From Icerya purchasi (Eukaryota > Arthropoda > Insecta > Hemiptera > Monophlebidae): a DNA stretch of 64,000 nucleotides. Shown here piece by piece: positions 21,582 through 33,010 of the stretch. The DNA is taken from positions 489,449,352 to 489,513,351 of the forward strand of contig CM077115.1 of the NCBI GenBank assembly GCA_039619475.1, read 5' to 3'. The notes under the pieces were generated by a model. The model had not been told where the DNA came from, ran no database searches, and saw nothing but the letters and a program-made list of their open reading frames with translations. The translations under genes and the position numbers were made by a program. The number at the start of each line of letters is the position of its first letter. The stretch's first letter is position 1.

Positions 21582-22500
21582 ATTTATTTTTTTTTTTTTT
21601 GGTGGAAGAAGAAGAAGCGAAGCAAAGCAAAAAAAAAGAGTTGAATAAATGCAAAGGAACAGGTTTTTAAGAGTGGGAAAGAAAATTCAGTCAATTTCAG
21701 GAGAGGAGTGAAGAGAATTACGTAAGGATACTTCCAGTTCCGTAAAAGAAAAAAAGAGAAACCTAAAAATGCGGGCAGGTGGAATAAGACGAAAAGCGAC
21801 ATGATTCCCTGAAGTTACGAACGTAGTTAGGAGCTATGGAATGTTAATTTATCAAGAGGAAGATTTTGTTTAGAAGGACCAGTAAATAAAAGGAATTTGA
21901 AGACCTTGGCCATTCTCCGGATATGACAAAAATATGAAACATGAGAAGGAGGAACAGATTAACCATTCTCATGGTAAATCTGACTTTGGCTCTTTTATAT
22001 AGGAAAGGAACCGAATGTTTTGAACGCGTTATACCTGGGTCGAAAGCAGCTTTACAATCCTGATTTCACCATAAGAAGGTAGACATTTTAATTTAATTTA
22101 TTTTTTTCGAAAACTGAAGTACTAACAGGGAGAGAAGAGCGATTTATGGCAGAAGAAAGTGGGTCGATAAGGATATTGTTAAGATTAAAGATTCCAGTTT
22201 GTCGGGATTGAAGAAAGTGAAAAATCAATAAGAGAACAGAAGTTAAATCAATCGAATTTGGAAATGACCTATTTAGGGGTAGAGAGAGGGATTAGAGGGA
22301 GTAGGAGAGAATTTCATTAAAAGAAACAATTATGGAAATGCTTTCAGTGGCTGCGGTAGAAATTAGTATCCATTTCCTTTACACATTGTCGATTTTAGAC
22401 AAGTTAGCGCAAAAGAATTGACCGTGCTTATTACTCTTTTAATGGCTCTTGTTATCATTTCGCGGAAACTCAAAGTTAATCAAAAAAAATCGCGGGGTTA
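21582..22500 (-). mobile_element. Possible decayed LINE 3' region
   Basis: A T run at 21582-21600 could be a minus-strand poly(A). The next 900 bp are purine-rich on the plus strand (pyrimidine-rich on the minus), like the RNase H and C-terminal parts of I-like LINEs elsewhere in the window (for example 37.1-38.2 kb). Minus-strand frames give only weak similarity. Treat as doubtful. Confidence 0.25.
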
Positions 22501-25500
22501 CGATATATATAGCTATCTCTATTATTCCTCGCTTAGATCAAGTGTGTTATTAACAGCAGTATGATAATTAGTAGTAATATTCTCTGTGCCGATAAGTGTA
22601 TAAATATCAACACTGCGAACAAGCAAAATTAACAGACATTATGACCGAAAGATGTTAAATATTAATCAGAAAAAGAAAAATATCAATCAGATTTCATTAC
22701 ATTCATTGATCTTTAGTCGGAATCTCCTGAGCTATCAGGATCGGCAACAAGTCTCTATATACATTCAGCTGATATTTTGGACCAACGGGCAAGTTTCAGT
22801 CTGTTAGATTATACATATATATGTTTTAGATACTGCTTGCGTAGCTCGTTTCATTTTGCAGCATTACAGTTATAGGCGATGAGTTTACTTTCGTTATAAC
22901 CCGACGCTGCACTTTCAAATCAAGTAGCGCGGTATCCCAAGGTGCTCACCGGGCACCGCAGGTAATTTCAAGACTTGCTTTGTTTCACCGCTCTCAGGCA
23001 TTATATGCTTAATTCAGGACCGTGCCCAGAATTTTAAAAGGGGAGTTCTAAAAATTTTCTTCGCATATTTATTTTATAAAGAACACAATACATTTTATAA
23101 AAAATTTTGCATAAAATATTAGTGAAGTATCTAAAAATATGAAACATTTTTTTTTTTTTTTTTTTTTGGTAATGTAAGAACATCCTAAAAGAACATCAAC
23201 ATTTATTTTGAATTTTTGATTTTTTTCAGATTTTTGTGCATATATAATAATTATTTCAGTTCTATTTCCCGGCGGATACGGCCTTGCCGTAATCTGAAAG
23301 TGAATTCGCTAAGTCGGAGAAGTGACCTACAAAAAAGTAAAGAAATTGTGGGGCGGTCGCCAATTCTTCAAATTTACTAAATACTCAGTTTTATTTTCGC
23401 AATCCGCGACCCCTTCATCATTGGTACACGGAACCGGATCTTTAGTTTACATAAAAATGGTGATTAAAACCGGCAACTAGATTTGAGAAAAGATAAAAGA
23501 GAAAAAGGAAATCGTAATAATAAAATTTTAAAAATGCGACATTCCTCATTTTCGCCATTTTTTGTCTGCAAATATTGTACAAATTTTTCAAGTTACCTTT
23601 TTACTAGAAAATTCGGTAGCGATAAAATACGTAACATGCACAGAGGGCATCTGCAGTTGTACCAATCATACAGTTTTTCTTAGAGCTTAATCTACCGGTG
23701 AATTTTGTTACATGATTTTTCGGTTTTCGAGACGCGAACTCAACTAATAATATTGCCCAGCCTTCGCGCCATTTCGGTTCTACGCATGCAAATTGTAAAG
23801 GGCAACGCATTCGGCATTGGTAATTTTTTTCAAAAACCAGTAGCCTCGTTTTAGTGGTCTATTCTTGAAAATTATCATACTTAATGGCCATCTAATCATT
23901 ATTGTTATCGCAACATGTAATCTTCGGATTAAATTATTATCGATTCAGCCACGATTTCAACTATAATATGCGATAGTTTCTCAGCGAAGTTAGCCTAGGA
24001 TGACGATAGACAATTTTTGTTTTAGCTTTCCTTTGATTTCCGTTTTTCTGCTTCCTATTTCGTTTCTTTCGGCATCACTGGCGTCAGCGATATATTTTCG
24101 TATCCCTAAATATTACGATGAATAAATTGCATGCACGCATTAGCGTCGATCTGCTAATATCGGCTTTCACACTGAGCAGATCGTTCATCAGTTTTCTTTA
24201 ATCTGTTTGAGTTAGGCACATTTATAAGTAAGGGTTGTTCCATTTTGTGTGACAAATAACATATTGGCAATTTATTTTTGGCAACTTTCTTCACTTCAAA
24301 CTCTGTCGGTTCTGCTGTTTTCTTATGGCAGAGCCTATACCTATTTTTCTACAATATCACCCCGGTGGTTCAGGATTACCAAAAACATCGGTACAAAACT
24401 AATTATAAGTCCTTGCTCCCTGGATCTCACGGCGACTACGGGTGTAATGTGGGAGCCACCGTTATGAAAGTCCAATAATCGCGCTATAGCGATTGCTGTC
24501 GCAGCCCCTCAAATAAATCCTGCTTTGTTTCCCCTTCCGGCAGATTCTACAATGAACGCGATATCTAACGAATAATCGTTTTGCATTCGCGTCCAGTGTG
24601 ATCGCATTATGTGCCTTCGTCTAGTTATTTCACTGGCTTCTTCGAAGGTTAGTACCACAGAATTTTTGCATTTGTACTCCTCGGTTACACGAAGATGTTA
24701 CTTTTGAAAGGACTTCATGGAAGACCTTAAATCGTTGACCTTCATTTAAATTGCCTCAGAAATCTCTTCAAAGTACTTCTCCACCTAACTAATTTCTCGT
24801 TGTACTTATCCGCAACAAAACAAAACAATTAACGACTGTAATTCTTCTTGTAAACTGGACAGATGCGCAAATTGCGATTATGTATTTTAGAGAATGTAAG
24901 AAAAATCGTTACACAGTTTGTGAACAGATAAAGATAAGACTCTACAGTCTACAGCGAACGAAATGTGTCGCGCGAATGTAGCGTAGATTGCCAGAAGTTC
25001 CCCAGGCATATGACACGTACAACGAAGTGCAAGTGAAACGACTTTGAAATTTAAATATTGATATATATAATCTGAAGTTAAAGTTAAGTGAACCGGTGGC
25101 AAATATTTACATTTCAACAGACGATTTTGAAATGTTTCGGGCAAAAAAATTCTCGCACGGTCAAATGTAATTTATAAAATCGTAAAATGTAGTACTTATT
25201 TGGCGTGCAAAAAAATGGAAAAAAATTTCAGCGTTAAACATGAAAATGAGCTGACTCTATTTAATGGAGTCAAGAATGCGGGTGTCCAACAACTTCGCTG
25301 AACACTTACGCGTTTGTGACCTAACACCTGGTTTTTACTTGACACTTGCGAACAACATTGTTGCAACGACAAAGTTAGAAGTTCGTGCTGCGAAAATGTT
25401 GCAGTTCAAGTAGTGGTCTGGTTCAACGGTGAACTGTTTCCAATTTTTCGATTTTTCATCGTCGCAACCCGTATGTATGCATTGTTCATTTTCAGAAAAT

Positions 25501-26240
25501 GAGCCGCTATTAGCTCTTGTTGGTAATTTATTTGCGCCGCGTGTCTGGCTAGAATTGGCTTACTGCCAGCCGGAGCCCATTAACAATAAATGACTCGCTT
25601 GATTTTGGACCTGTTATGCGAAATGGTTGTCTATCAGCAAAGATGGCTAAATATATGTTCTTTTTTTGAAAAGTACGTATTTGTTATTTTTTACATAAAA
25701 TCTTTCGTCAAGCTAAAAACACGCTTGGCGATGAATTATCCTATACTTAAACACTTAAACATTTTAACTTGACTTAATATATAATTTTGTGTAATATTTA
25801 CTAACTACTACATCTTAATCTGCCTTTTTACATATTGGGGGGGGGGGGATAATTAATAATCTATTTTCTGTTCTTGTATACTCGATGTATTTTTTCTTTA
25901 CTTTTTTTGTTTGCGCCTTGTCATTTTATTTTATGTTCATTATTTCTTTTACATTTTCTTCTTTCTGAAGCCATTCCTTTACTTTCCTTTTCCTTTCCCC
26001 TATTTTTGCCTTCTCTATTATTTTCTCAGGTATTTTATTCTATATTACATTTGTCCGTTTGCTTTACCATCTTTGTTCTCGCTAACGGCAGTTGGTAGGT
26101 AAGTTTTTCCCTATTTTCTTTTCCGTTGATATGTGTATTCCTATATTTTCAATAATAAGTATACATTCTCCTCTTATTCTCATTACGTCTTCTTTTTTCA
26201 ATTATTTCACTTTCAGTTTCTTCCTGTAAGGATTTCCTAT
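22501..26240. other. No recognised gene
   Basis: No supported gene or element. A T run at about 23149-23167 and a G run at 25840-25849 are the main simple features. Confidence 0.45.
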
Positions 26241-26249
26241 TAATTTCAA

Positions 26250-27035
26250 ACATTTAATTTGCAGTTTATTTATTTTCTCCAAGATGCCTGAATTCTATAT
26301 CTGATTCTCGAATCTACTAGCGCATAATAAACTACTTTTAATGTTTCATGTGTTGCGTATTTCTTTAATGTATATAAAGCTGGTGAAAAAACTGCTCTTA
26401 TTTTCATTGCAATGTATTCCATATGAATGTCTCATCTTAAGTGTGTTGGTCCACCATTACTCCCCAAAAATATTAATACTGAGTTACTATCTTTAACTTC
26501 TGACAGTTTTTCATTTCATATTCGAGTCTTTCCCCCATCGAGTAGTGTACACATTCGTTTGAGTGCATTATTATATTTGGACAATACAAATCGCAGCGGT
26601 CTCTTTTTTCCCGTAATATCATTGCTTTAATCTTTTTTTCATTAATTCTTAGATTTTTATCGTGCGTGCCCACTTACTTATTGTTATTAAATTTTTTTGT
26701 ATCCTTATTTCTGCCTCTTTCATATCTTTAGGTGACGTAACTATTGCTATATCATTCGCGAACGGGACTACCTCACTGTAACTTAATTCCCTATATATAC
26801 CATTTCCATTTACAATAAACAGTATTGGCGCCAAGTTGCTACCCTGCGGTACTCCTGCATTCATCTCCTCTTTTTCATTTTGCACATGTAAGATATTTAC
26901 ACTTGTTTTCCTCTGGTTTGAATAATATTGAAAGCATTTTTTAAAACTATTATTCCTATTCCCTCTAATGCGTTTAAGAGTAGGTTTATGATCAACCATT
27001 TCGAATGTTCTAATAAGATCTATGAACGTTATCAA
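26250..27035 (-). pseudogene. Degenerate LINE reverse transcriptase
   Basis: The minus-strand frame from 27035 reads FIDLIRTFEMVDHKPTLKRI, GVPQGSNLAPILF and VVPFANDIAIV, which are RT motifs of the Jockey/CR1 group with the catalytic F-x-DD changed to FAND. A second frame from about 26673 gives LRINEKKIKAMI and the thumb, ending with DSRIRYRI near 26310. Both the mutated catalytic residue and the frame change show it is dead. The 3' end was not found. Confidence 0.75.
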
Positions 27036-27334
27036 CGCCTTATTTTCCTCTTCAAAGCTATCACTTATTTTTTCGGTCTAAAGCATTTCACTATGCAGAA
27101 TGAAATGCGGCAAAGTAAATTTTTCTTTCGAGATTTTAATTGCGAAGATTGGATTTTCTAAACAGGACCTATGCAAGAATACGTTTTCTTTATTGCATCA
27201 GCTAAGCCCGATATTATTAATTATTATTATTAATTATTATTATTAATTATTATTAGCTTCTGTTCGTGAAAACTTAAATCTGGATGTCGTATGTTTAAGA
27301 CCAAATCATTATTATCACTACTACTATTACCATT

Positions 27335-27408
27335 ATAAATATGAGCATAGATGGATTATGTTTGTAATAATAATAATAAACGTTGATTTGATTTGATTTG
27401 ATTTGATA
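27335..27408 (+). mobile_element. LINE 3' tail, (TAA)n then (GATTT)n
   Basis: GCATAGATGGATTATGTTTG is followed by TAATAATAATAATAAACGTT and four GATTT units. The same words occur on the minus strand at 34568-34650, so this is the 3' end of a LINE family whose tail is a simple repeat and not pure poly(A). The body upstream is not identified; AT-rich (TTAATTA)n lies at 27213-27254. Confidence 0.6.
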
Positions 27409-27527
27409 TAAACTATTTTATGACAACGCTATTATTAAGAATAAAAAATTAATTAGTACTACATAATGTCCATATTGCTAGATTGCACTAAATTGTTTTA
27501 CATACTATATATGTAAATATCGTTATT

Positions 27528-27830
27528 AGTGTTAAAATCGTTTATTTTATTAAACGCTAATTATAAGACTGCATTCATATTACACTTTGTCTCTTACTAT
27601 ATTACAAGTGCTAACTTTATGTCACGCATATCCTTCTTTTTTTTTTTCACTTTATTTCTTTATTTTTGTTTGTCTTATTTTTATTTTACGTGGATAAATG
27701 TGTATTGTAATTTGAAAAATTTAATTATAGCACCGTGTGAATCCACTACTCCTGCAAAATTGCTCATTTGTGGAAATATTGTAAAATAATAATAATAATA
27801 ATAATAATAAAGTTCGATTTAACTTGATTA
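27528..27830 (+). mobile_element. Related LINE 3' tail with (TAA)n
   Basis: ATTGTAAAA followed by (TAA)n and AAAGTTCGATTTAACTTGAT resembles the tails at 27361 and 31920-31970. The upstream 250 bp are T-rich 3' UTR-like sequence without coding signal. Confidence 0.45.
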
Positions 27831-27859
27831 TTATTGTTGTGCTTCTTCTTCTTCTTCTC

Positions 27860-28834
27860 TTCGAATTTGGCCATCTATGGACAACGTGAAAACAGCAAAC
27901 TTTTCCTTTTTCGTTCTTCCCAGTGTTTCATCATTATTTCACTGTGCTTTTTCCTCCCATCATCTGTTCATTTCTGCCAGTTTCTTTTCCTTTTGATTTT
28001 TTTAAAGCCATCGAATTCATTTTATTCCTAAATTCTGTTCTGTTTTCAATAGTTGATATATGTATCTTCATTAAGATCTTTTTCCGTATTACTTCGGCCT
28101 GGACTGAAATCTGTCAAAATGTTGAAAGTTTCTTTTAGTTAACCGGGTATCACCCATTCTCTGGATATGTGCATACGATGCCAACCTTCTTTTCCTCATT
28201 ACGTCGGATGGTTTTTCTACTTTATTTTACATATGTCTTCATTTAACCTGTTCCTGAATGTTTCCGCTATTTTTTTATGGCCAAAAATTTTTCTTATGAT
28301 CTTCCTTTCCTTTTTTCCCAATATTTCAATCTTTCGGTTTAATGACTGTGTTGTAATGTTTTTTTGTTTTGGTATTTATCGATATTGGTTTTTTTCCGTA
28401 TATATTTCGTGTTAATTGGAAAGCCTTTTTCATTTTTCTTGCCCTTATTTTCAGCGTTTCCCCATTCAATCCGTTTTTGCTGAATAACCTCACCTAAGTA
28501 TCTTTTGATTTTTCCATATTTCGTACACATATGTATATCGGGGTGAGGTTATCTAATGTATTTCATGTATTCCGTTTTTTCGAAGGAAATCTGTAAACCA
28601 GTTTTTTCTGTTTCTTCTTTTAGAAGATTGATCTGCTTTACCGCCGCGAGGTTACATCCTGTGAGATAATTGTCAAATCATCTGCAAAAGCTAAGCAATT
28701 ATTCTTGTATCCCGGTCGTATTTGTTTACTTGTATTTTCTGTTTCCCGTAATTTTTCTCACTCTCTTATAATCTTTTCCAAGACACAATTGAATAGGATC
28801 GGGAACAGTCTATTTCCTTGTCGTACACCCGTTT
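27860..28834 (-). pseudogene. RTE-like RT, C-terminal half
   Basis: Minus-strand pieces include a GVRQGNRLFPILFN motif near 28790-28830, LAFADD near 28690-28710, KYLGEVIQQKRIEWGNAENK near 28440-28500, and a C-terminal HSEIMMKHWEERKRK near 27900-27960. This order matches RTE-like LINEs that end in a WTxERxxxHxxxMKxYW motif. Several frame changes and stops separate the pieces. Confidence 0.7.
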
Positions 28835-31149
28835 TTGATTATAGGTGATTTAAATGCCAAACACCGCGCTTGGAATTGCCATAATGCAAATCGAGCTGGT
28901 AATATTTTATTAAACTTATCTATGACAAACCATTTTCAAATTCGTTTCCCAGCTACGCCTACATTTTTTCCGCGAAATCCTCGTCTCAAACCTAGTGTCA
29001 TTGACGGAATCTTAGCGAAGGGATTTCACAAATTTACAGACCCCATATCAGTCAGCCAGTTATCTTCTGATCATAATCCTGTAATTTTTGAAATAAATAC
29101 CACCTTTACTCAAACCCCTTCCGTGGAGCGATATAATTACCCTAAAGCAAACTGGAATCTCTACCAAGCTTTTATCAAGGAACACATCATACTACCTGCT
29201 ACCTTGAAATCACCTCCGGAAATAGATAAATTTATATCTTCTCTAACTTCAATATTATTAACCGCTGTCGAAAAATCTGTACCCAAACTATCTCCACATA
29301 ATAATGCTTCTAGAAAACTTGGTTTTCTTATTAGTATTAAAAATTTTTGCCGTAGGATGAGCCAAAAAAATCAGTTGCCTTCTTCCATTGCATACAAAAA
29401 ATTATATAACAAATTAAATAAGCTAGTAAAAGCCCGGCTATTTCATGAGAGAAATGAAAAGTGGAACGTATTTTTGCAGAATTTGTCCCATAAAGACAAC
29501 ACTCTGTGGAAAGTAAAACAATGTTTCTGTAGAAATCAGACTGAGCTGCCGCCAATCACAATCCCAAACAGTATTAATAAGATTGCATATTCCATTAAAG
29601 ACAAAACCGAAGTACTTGCTACCCATTTTCACAATATACATAAGCAAAATGACTGCTTATCTACACACTATCATGTTCGCAGCATCAGACAAGCTATAAA
29701 CAGATATCTATGCCTAACGTCCCCTACATCAAATCCACATATTTTTACTACGCCTAAAGAAGTTAAGAAATGCATTCGTACATTGCGAAACACAAACTCT
29801 GTCGGAAATGACTTGGTGCACATCCGCATGATCAAGAATCTCCCAAAAAAAGCTATCCTTGGGTTAGTCAGCCTTTTTAATTCCTGCCTACGCTTAACTT
29901 ATTACCCTTTATCCTGGAGAACCTCAATAACGATACCTCTTGCGAAGCATGGAAAGGATGCTTCCTTTGTGCAAAATATAAGGCCTATTAGTCTATTAAG
30001 TAATATCAGCAAAATCTTTGAAAAAATAATCTTAATTAGACTAAACAAGTACAGTGACACAAATGCTATTTTTAGGGAATTCCAATTTGGATTTAGGCCT
30101 AATTTAGGTACGACAATGCAACTTGCCGCTTTATGCGATACAATCACTGACAATTTTAACCAAAATAAACATACCGGTCTAGTACTCATCGATCTTGAAA
30201 AGGCATTTGATATCACTTGGCATGAAGGCATTGTATTTAAATTAATCAAATATGGATATCCACAATACTTAGTACTGCTTATCAAAACTTATTTAACGAA
30301 TAGACAGTTTTACGTGCAAATTAAAAATGTTAAATCTAGTAAGAAATTTTGTGCCGCTGGAGTTCCTCAGGGGGGAGCATCTTGGGTCCCTACCTTTTTA
30401 TCTTATACATAAACGACCTTCCGCTTACACATCATGTAAGTCTAAATCTTTACGCTGATGACACTGCACTTGTCGCCACATCCTACCGAATTGATACGAT
30501 ATGTCGACGACTCACGGATGCCGCAAATAAGTTAGTCAAATACTTCACTAAATGGAGAATTAATATCAACGAAAATAAATCTGAGGCAATTATATTTACA
30601 AAGCGCAGGCCAACAATTAACAATCACGTTAAAATGAAAAACAATACGATCGAATGGAAAGATGAGGTAACTCACTTAGGTATGACACTAGATAAAAAAC
30701 TTACGTTTACAAAGCATATAAATCAACGTATTTATAAAACTCAGCGTAAGTTATGTAACCTGTTTCCGATTTTTAATAGAAAATCATGTCTAACAGTGTC
30801 GAATAAGTTCATGATTTATAAAGCGGTATTACTACCCACGCTATTATATGCTGCTCCAGTCTGGTTTTCGACCAGCCATAGTAACTTAATGAAGCTCCAG
30901 CGAATTCAAAACCATTGTTTTAGAATCATATTAAATAAGTCACGATACACACGCATTAAAACCATGCACGATTATCTGCATTTTCCGTATGTCAGTGAGA
31001 TTATAAAAGAACGTGCAATAAGTTTCTTTAATTATTGCGCTATGTCTGACATTATAACTATAAACAATATAGGCAGGTATAATTATCAGTCCTTAAAACA
31101 TAGATACAAGAAATATAAACACAGGCGAATTAAACATGTATTACTCTGA
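28835..31149 (+). pseudogene. Jockey-type ORF2 with one frameshift
   Basis: The first frame (28835-30412) reads IIGDLNAKHRAWN, then SSDHNPVIFEI (endonuclease C-terminus), then the RT: RPISLLSNISKIFEKI, FGFRPNLGTT, VLIDLEKAFDITWHEG and GVPQGG. In a run of six G bases near 30370 the frame shifts, and the second frame (to 31149) continues QGSILGPYLFILYINDLPL, LYADDTALVA, then thumb motifs HLGMTLDKKLTF and LYAAPVWF. No RNase H. Apart from the missing N-terminus and this one shift the frame is open, so the copy is not very old. Confidence 0.9.
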
Positions 31150-31488
31150 TTACAGCCCTATATCTCTGTTTCTCACCAAATTGTTAATTTCTTTTCATGA
31201 ACTCTTAGAATTTCATCTAAATTGCGAGATTATGCTAATTTTATGCTGAGTCATTAAAACTTAAACTATTTAATAAGCTAATGTGTCAGGTTTTTTTAAG
31301 CTTTTCCTGTCTATAATTATAGATTCTTTTTTTCTTGTTTATCATTTTCGTGTTCTGATATATATATATTAAGTTATCTGATAAGGAAATCATGTTTTTC
31401 CGGTACAGATTACCCGCTTAAGTTATGTATTGTAATTTGTTAAAAAATTAAGCGCAAATATACGTTTCTTCTTCTTCTTCTTCTTCTT
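28835..31488 (+). mobile_element. 5'-truncated Jockey-type LINE inside the RTE-like element
   Basis: A plus-strand LINE begins within its endonuclease domain at about 28835 and ends in a (TTC)n tail at 31464-31488. Both flanks are RT sequence of the minus-strand element, so it inserted there later. The 3' UTR is about 315 bp. No long TSD is visible; at most two or three bases are shared. Confidence 0.85.
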
Positions 31489-31489
31489 A

Positions 31490-31765
31490 TCTCAAAAGTT
31501 TCAGAGATTTATCCCATATATTTTATCTTAGCTTTAGTGCCTAATAGTGTTTGTTGTGTTAATTTTATTAGTTTTGCTAATGCTTCTTGTCGTAAACCAC
31601 AAATCATACTCTCTAAGATTGTAATCTGTAGTAGAGCAAATCAAACATAATTAATTACTAGACCTTTTTTAAGTTTTACTCGAAGAAAAAGCTATTACCT
31701 ATACCAAATTCTTTTAATATTTCCATTAAACTTTCTCGATCGACATACGCTTTTTTAAAATGTAC
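31490..31765 (-). pseudogene. RTE-like RT, piece upstream of the nested insertion
   Basis: Minus-strand reading gives KKAYVDRESLMEILKEFGIG (31700-31758), the RT motif normally DFKKAYDSVxR-E-LM with one aspartate lost, and AKIKYMG then ISETFEI (31493-31545), which leads into the GVRQG motif on the other side of the nested LINE. Confidence 0.7.
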
Positions 31766-32228
31766 ATTATTATTATTATTATTGTACTTTCACGCGATTA
31801 TTTAATTTCATTTTGTTTTACTTTGTTCTTTTTATATATAATAATTGCGATATTTGTTTGTAACTTCTGAATTAAAATGTCTACATCTCGCGCAACGTTG
31901 CGCATTGTAGTCAAAACGTGTAATAATAGTAATAATAAAGAATATTTGATATTTAATTTGATTTGATTATTATTATTATTAATAATACTGCTGTAGTTTA
32001 TCGAATGTTGATCGTTAAAACCGAATTTATTTTCCGCATTTATGTTATTTTTGTCTCAGTACGATATATATATTCTCTGAATCGACACGTTTCTTAGAAC
32101 TTTCTTAGATAATTAAATACGAATTGGGCGAGATGTAGCACTGTTTTCGCCACAATTCGTTGAATTAGTATTAATAAAGAGGATTCTTTCCGGTACTACG
32201 AATATTTAGGTTGTTAAATTGATAAGAA
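31766..32228. other. AT-rich DNA with a LINE-like tail
   Basis: (ATT)n lies at about 31769-31786. A (TAA)n plus TTTAATTTGATTTGATT tail at 31920-31968 resembles the tails at 27361 and 34568. No coding signal. Confidence 0.4.
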
Positions 32229-32916
32229 AACTGTGCGTCAGTCGAAAACTAACGGTGTTTAGCGAATGAAACTTTTTATGGAATGCAACAAGTTTTAAAC
32301 GAAGAAACAAAAAAAATTCATCGAAGTAAAGAAAAATTGTTAAAACTATAACCGAAATGATATGTAATATAAATAACAATGTGCAATCTCGAATGAAACA
32401 CTACAGAAGTCTTGCATGTAATAATATATGTAATAATAAATTTACTAAACGAACAGCCTCGAGCTATATGTGAATCCTGCACAGTCCCCATCTCCATCGA
32501 ACACATACTCATCGATTGTCCAAAATTCCAAACCCAAAGGAAACCGAACTCTTGAATCCCTACTCTCAGATAATGATATCAAAACTCTCAAACTCTTCTC
32601 CTTCCTGTAAGCTACCAGTCTTTACTCCCGAATCTAAATCCTAACAGTACTCACGATTCTAGCCATAAGGCTGTACATGGCGTAACAATAAAAAATAATA
32701 ATAATAATAAAAAAAAACATGTACGTACAAATGAAACTTCTGTAGTGTTTAATTCGAGATTATTTGCACATTGTTATTCATATTACACGAATAATTTCGG
32801 TTCAAGTAAACTTCTTTACTTTAATGTATTCTTTTTGTTTCCTCGTTTAAAATTTATGGTATTCTTCTATAAAAAGTTTCACTTCTGACGCTATTAGTAT
32901 TCGACTGACGCACAGT
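32229..32916. mobile_element. Element with long (about 190-bp) terminal inverted repeats
   Basis: The left arm starting AACTGTGCGTCAGTCGAA (32229) is matched in reverse from 32916 (TTCGACTGACGCACAGTT). Matching continues inward through GAAACTTTTTAT, AACAATGTGCAA, CTCGAAT and ACACTACAGAAGT to about 32412 and 32735, at roughly 75-80% identity. No transposase is present. This fits a foldback or non-autonomous DNA transposon. The right end abuts the T run of a minus-strand LINE tail, so a TSD cannot be read. A LINE fragment occupies the middle. Confidence 0.7.
32421..32717 (+). pseudogene. LINE ORF2 zinc-finger tail inside the inverted-repeat element
   Basis: The plus-strand reading ICESCTVPISIEHILIDCPK is the CX2C...HX4C tail of I-like LINE ORF2. 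It is followed by TAGCCATAAGGCTGTACATG and an A-rich (TAA)n/poly(A) end. CATGTA occurs on both sides (32415-32420 and 32718-32723) as a possible 6-bp TSD. The 3' end resembles that of the minus-strand copy ending at 51063. Confidence 0.65.
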
Positions 32917-33010
32917 TTTTTTTTTTTTTTTTCTGGGCCCCACCCAGAAATTAATAGAAAGGAAAGAAGTCGGTTATATTTTAATCCGATCAGAAATCTT
33001 AGCTAAAACG
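32916..33010 (-). mobile_element. LINE 3' end, TGGG/CCCA hairpin type
   Basis: A T run (32916-32932) followed by CTGGGCCCCACCCAGAAA is, on the minus strand, TTTCTGGGTGGGGCCCAG then poly(A). The upstream part (ATAGAAAGGAAAGAAGTCGG then TTATATTTTAATCCGATCAG) is closely shared with 57816-57865, so the two are the same family in the same orientation. Only 3' UTR is visible. Confidence 0.65.

Larger units (their letters stand above)
27843..31765 (-). mobile_element. RTE-like LINE, split by a nested Jockey-type insertion
   Basis: The minus-strand element has its 3' end at about 27843, reading GATGGCCAAATTCGA followed by (GAA/AGA)n. It is interrupted at 28834/31489 by a 2.65-kb plus-strand LINE and resumes to about 31765. 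The RT reading joins across the gap: ISETFEI (31493-31515) continues as a K-x-GVRQGN frame below 28834. The same 3' end and C-terminus occur at 47830-48195 on the plus strand. The 5' part is missing. Confidence 0.8.

Noticed and set aside
25874..26102. Plus-strand hydrophobic frames suggesting a membrane protein
   Set aside because: T-rich sequence gives Phe/Leu-rich frames by composition; two overlapping frames look equally hydrophobic.
27200..27260. CRISPR-like or satellite array from the repeated TTAATTATTATTA
   Set aside because: It is a low-complexity AT repeat with no spacers; CRISPR arrays are not expected in this kind of DNA.
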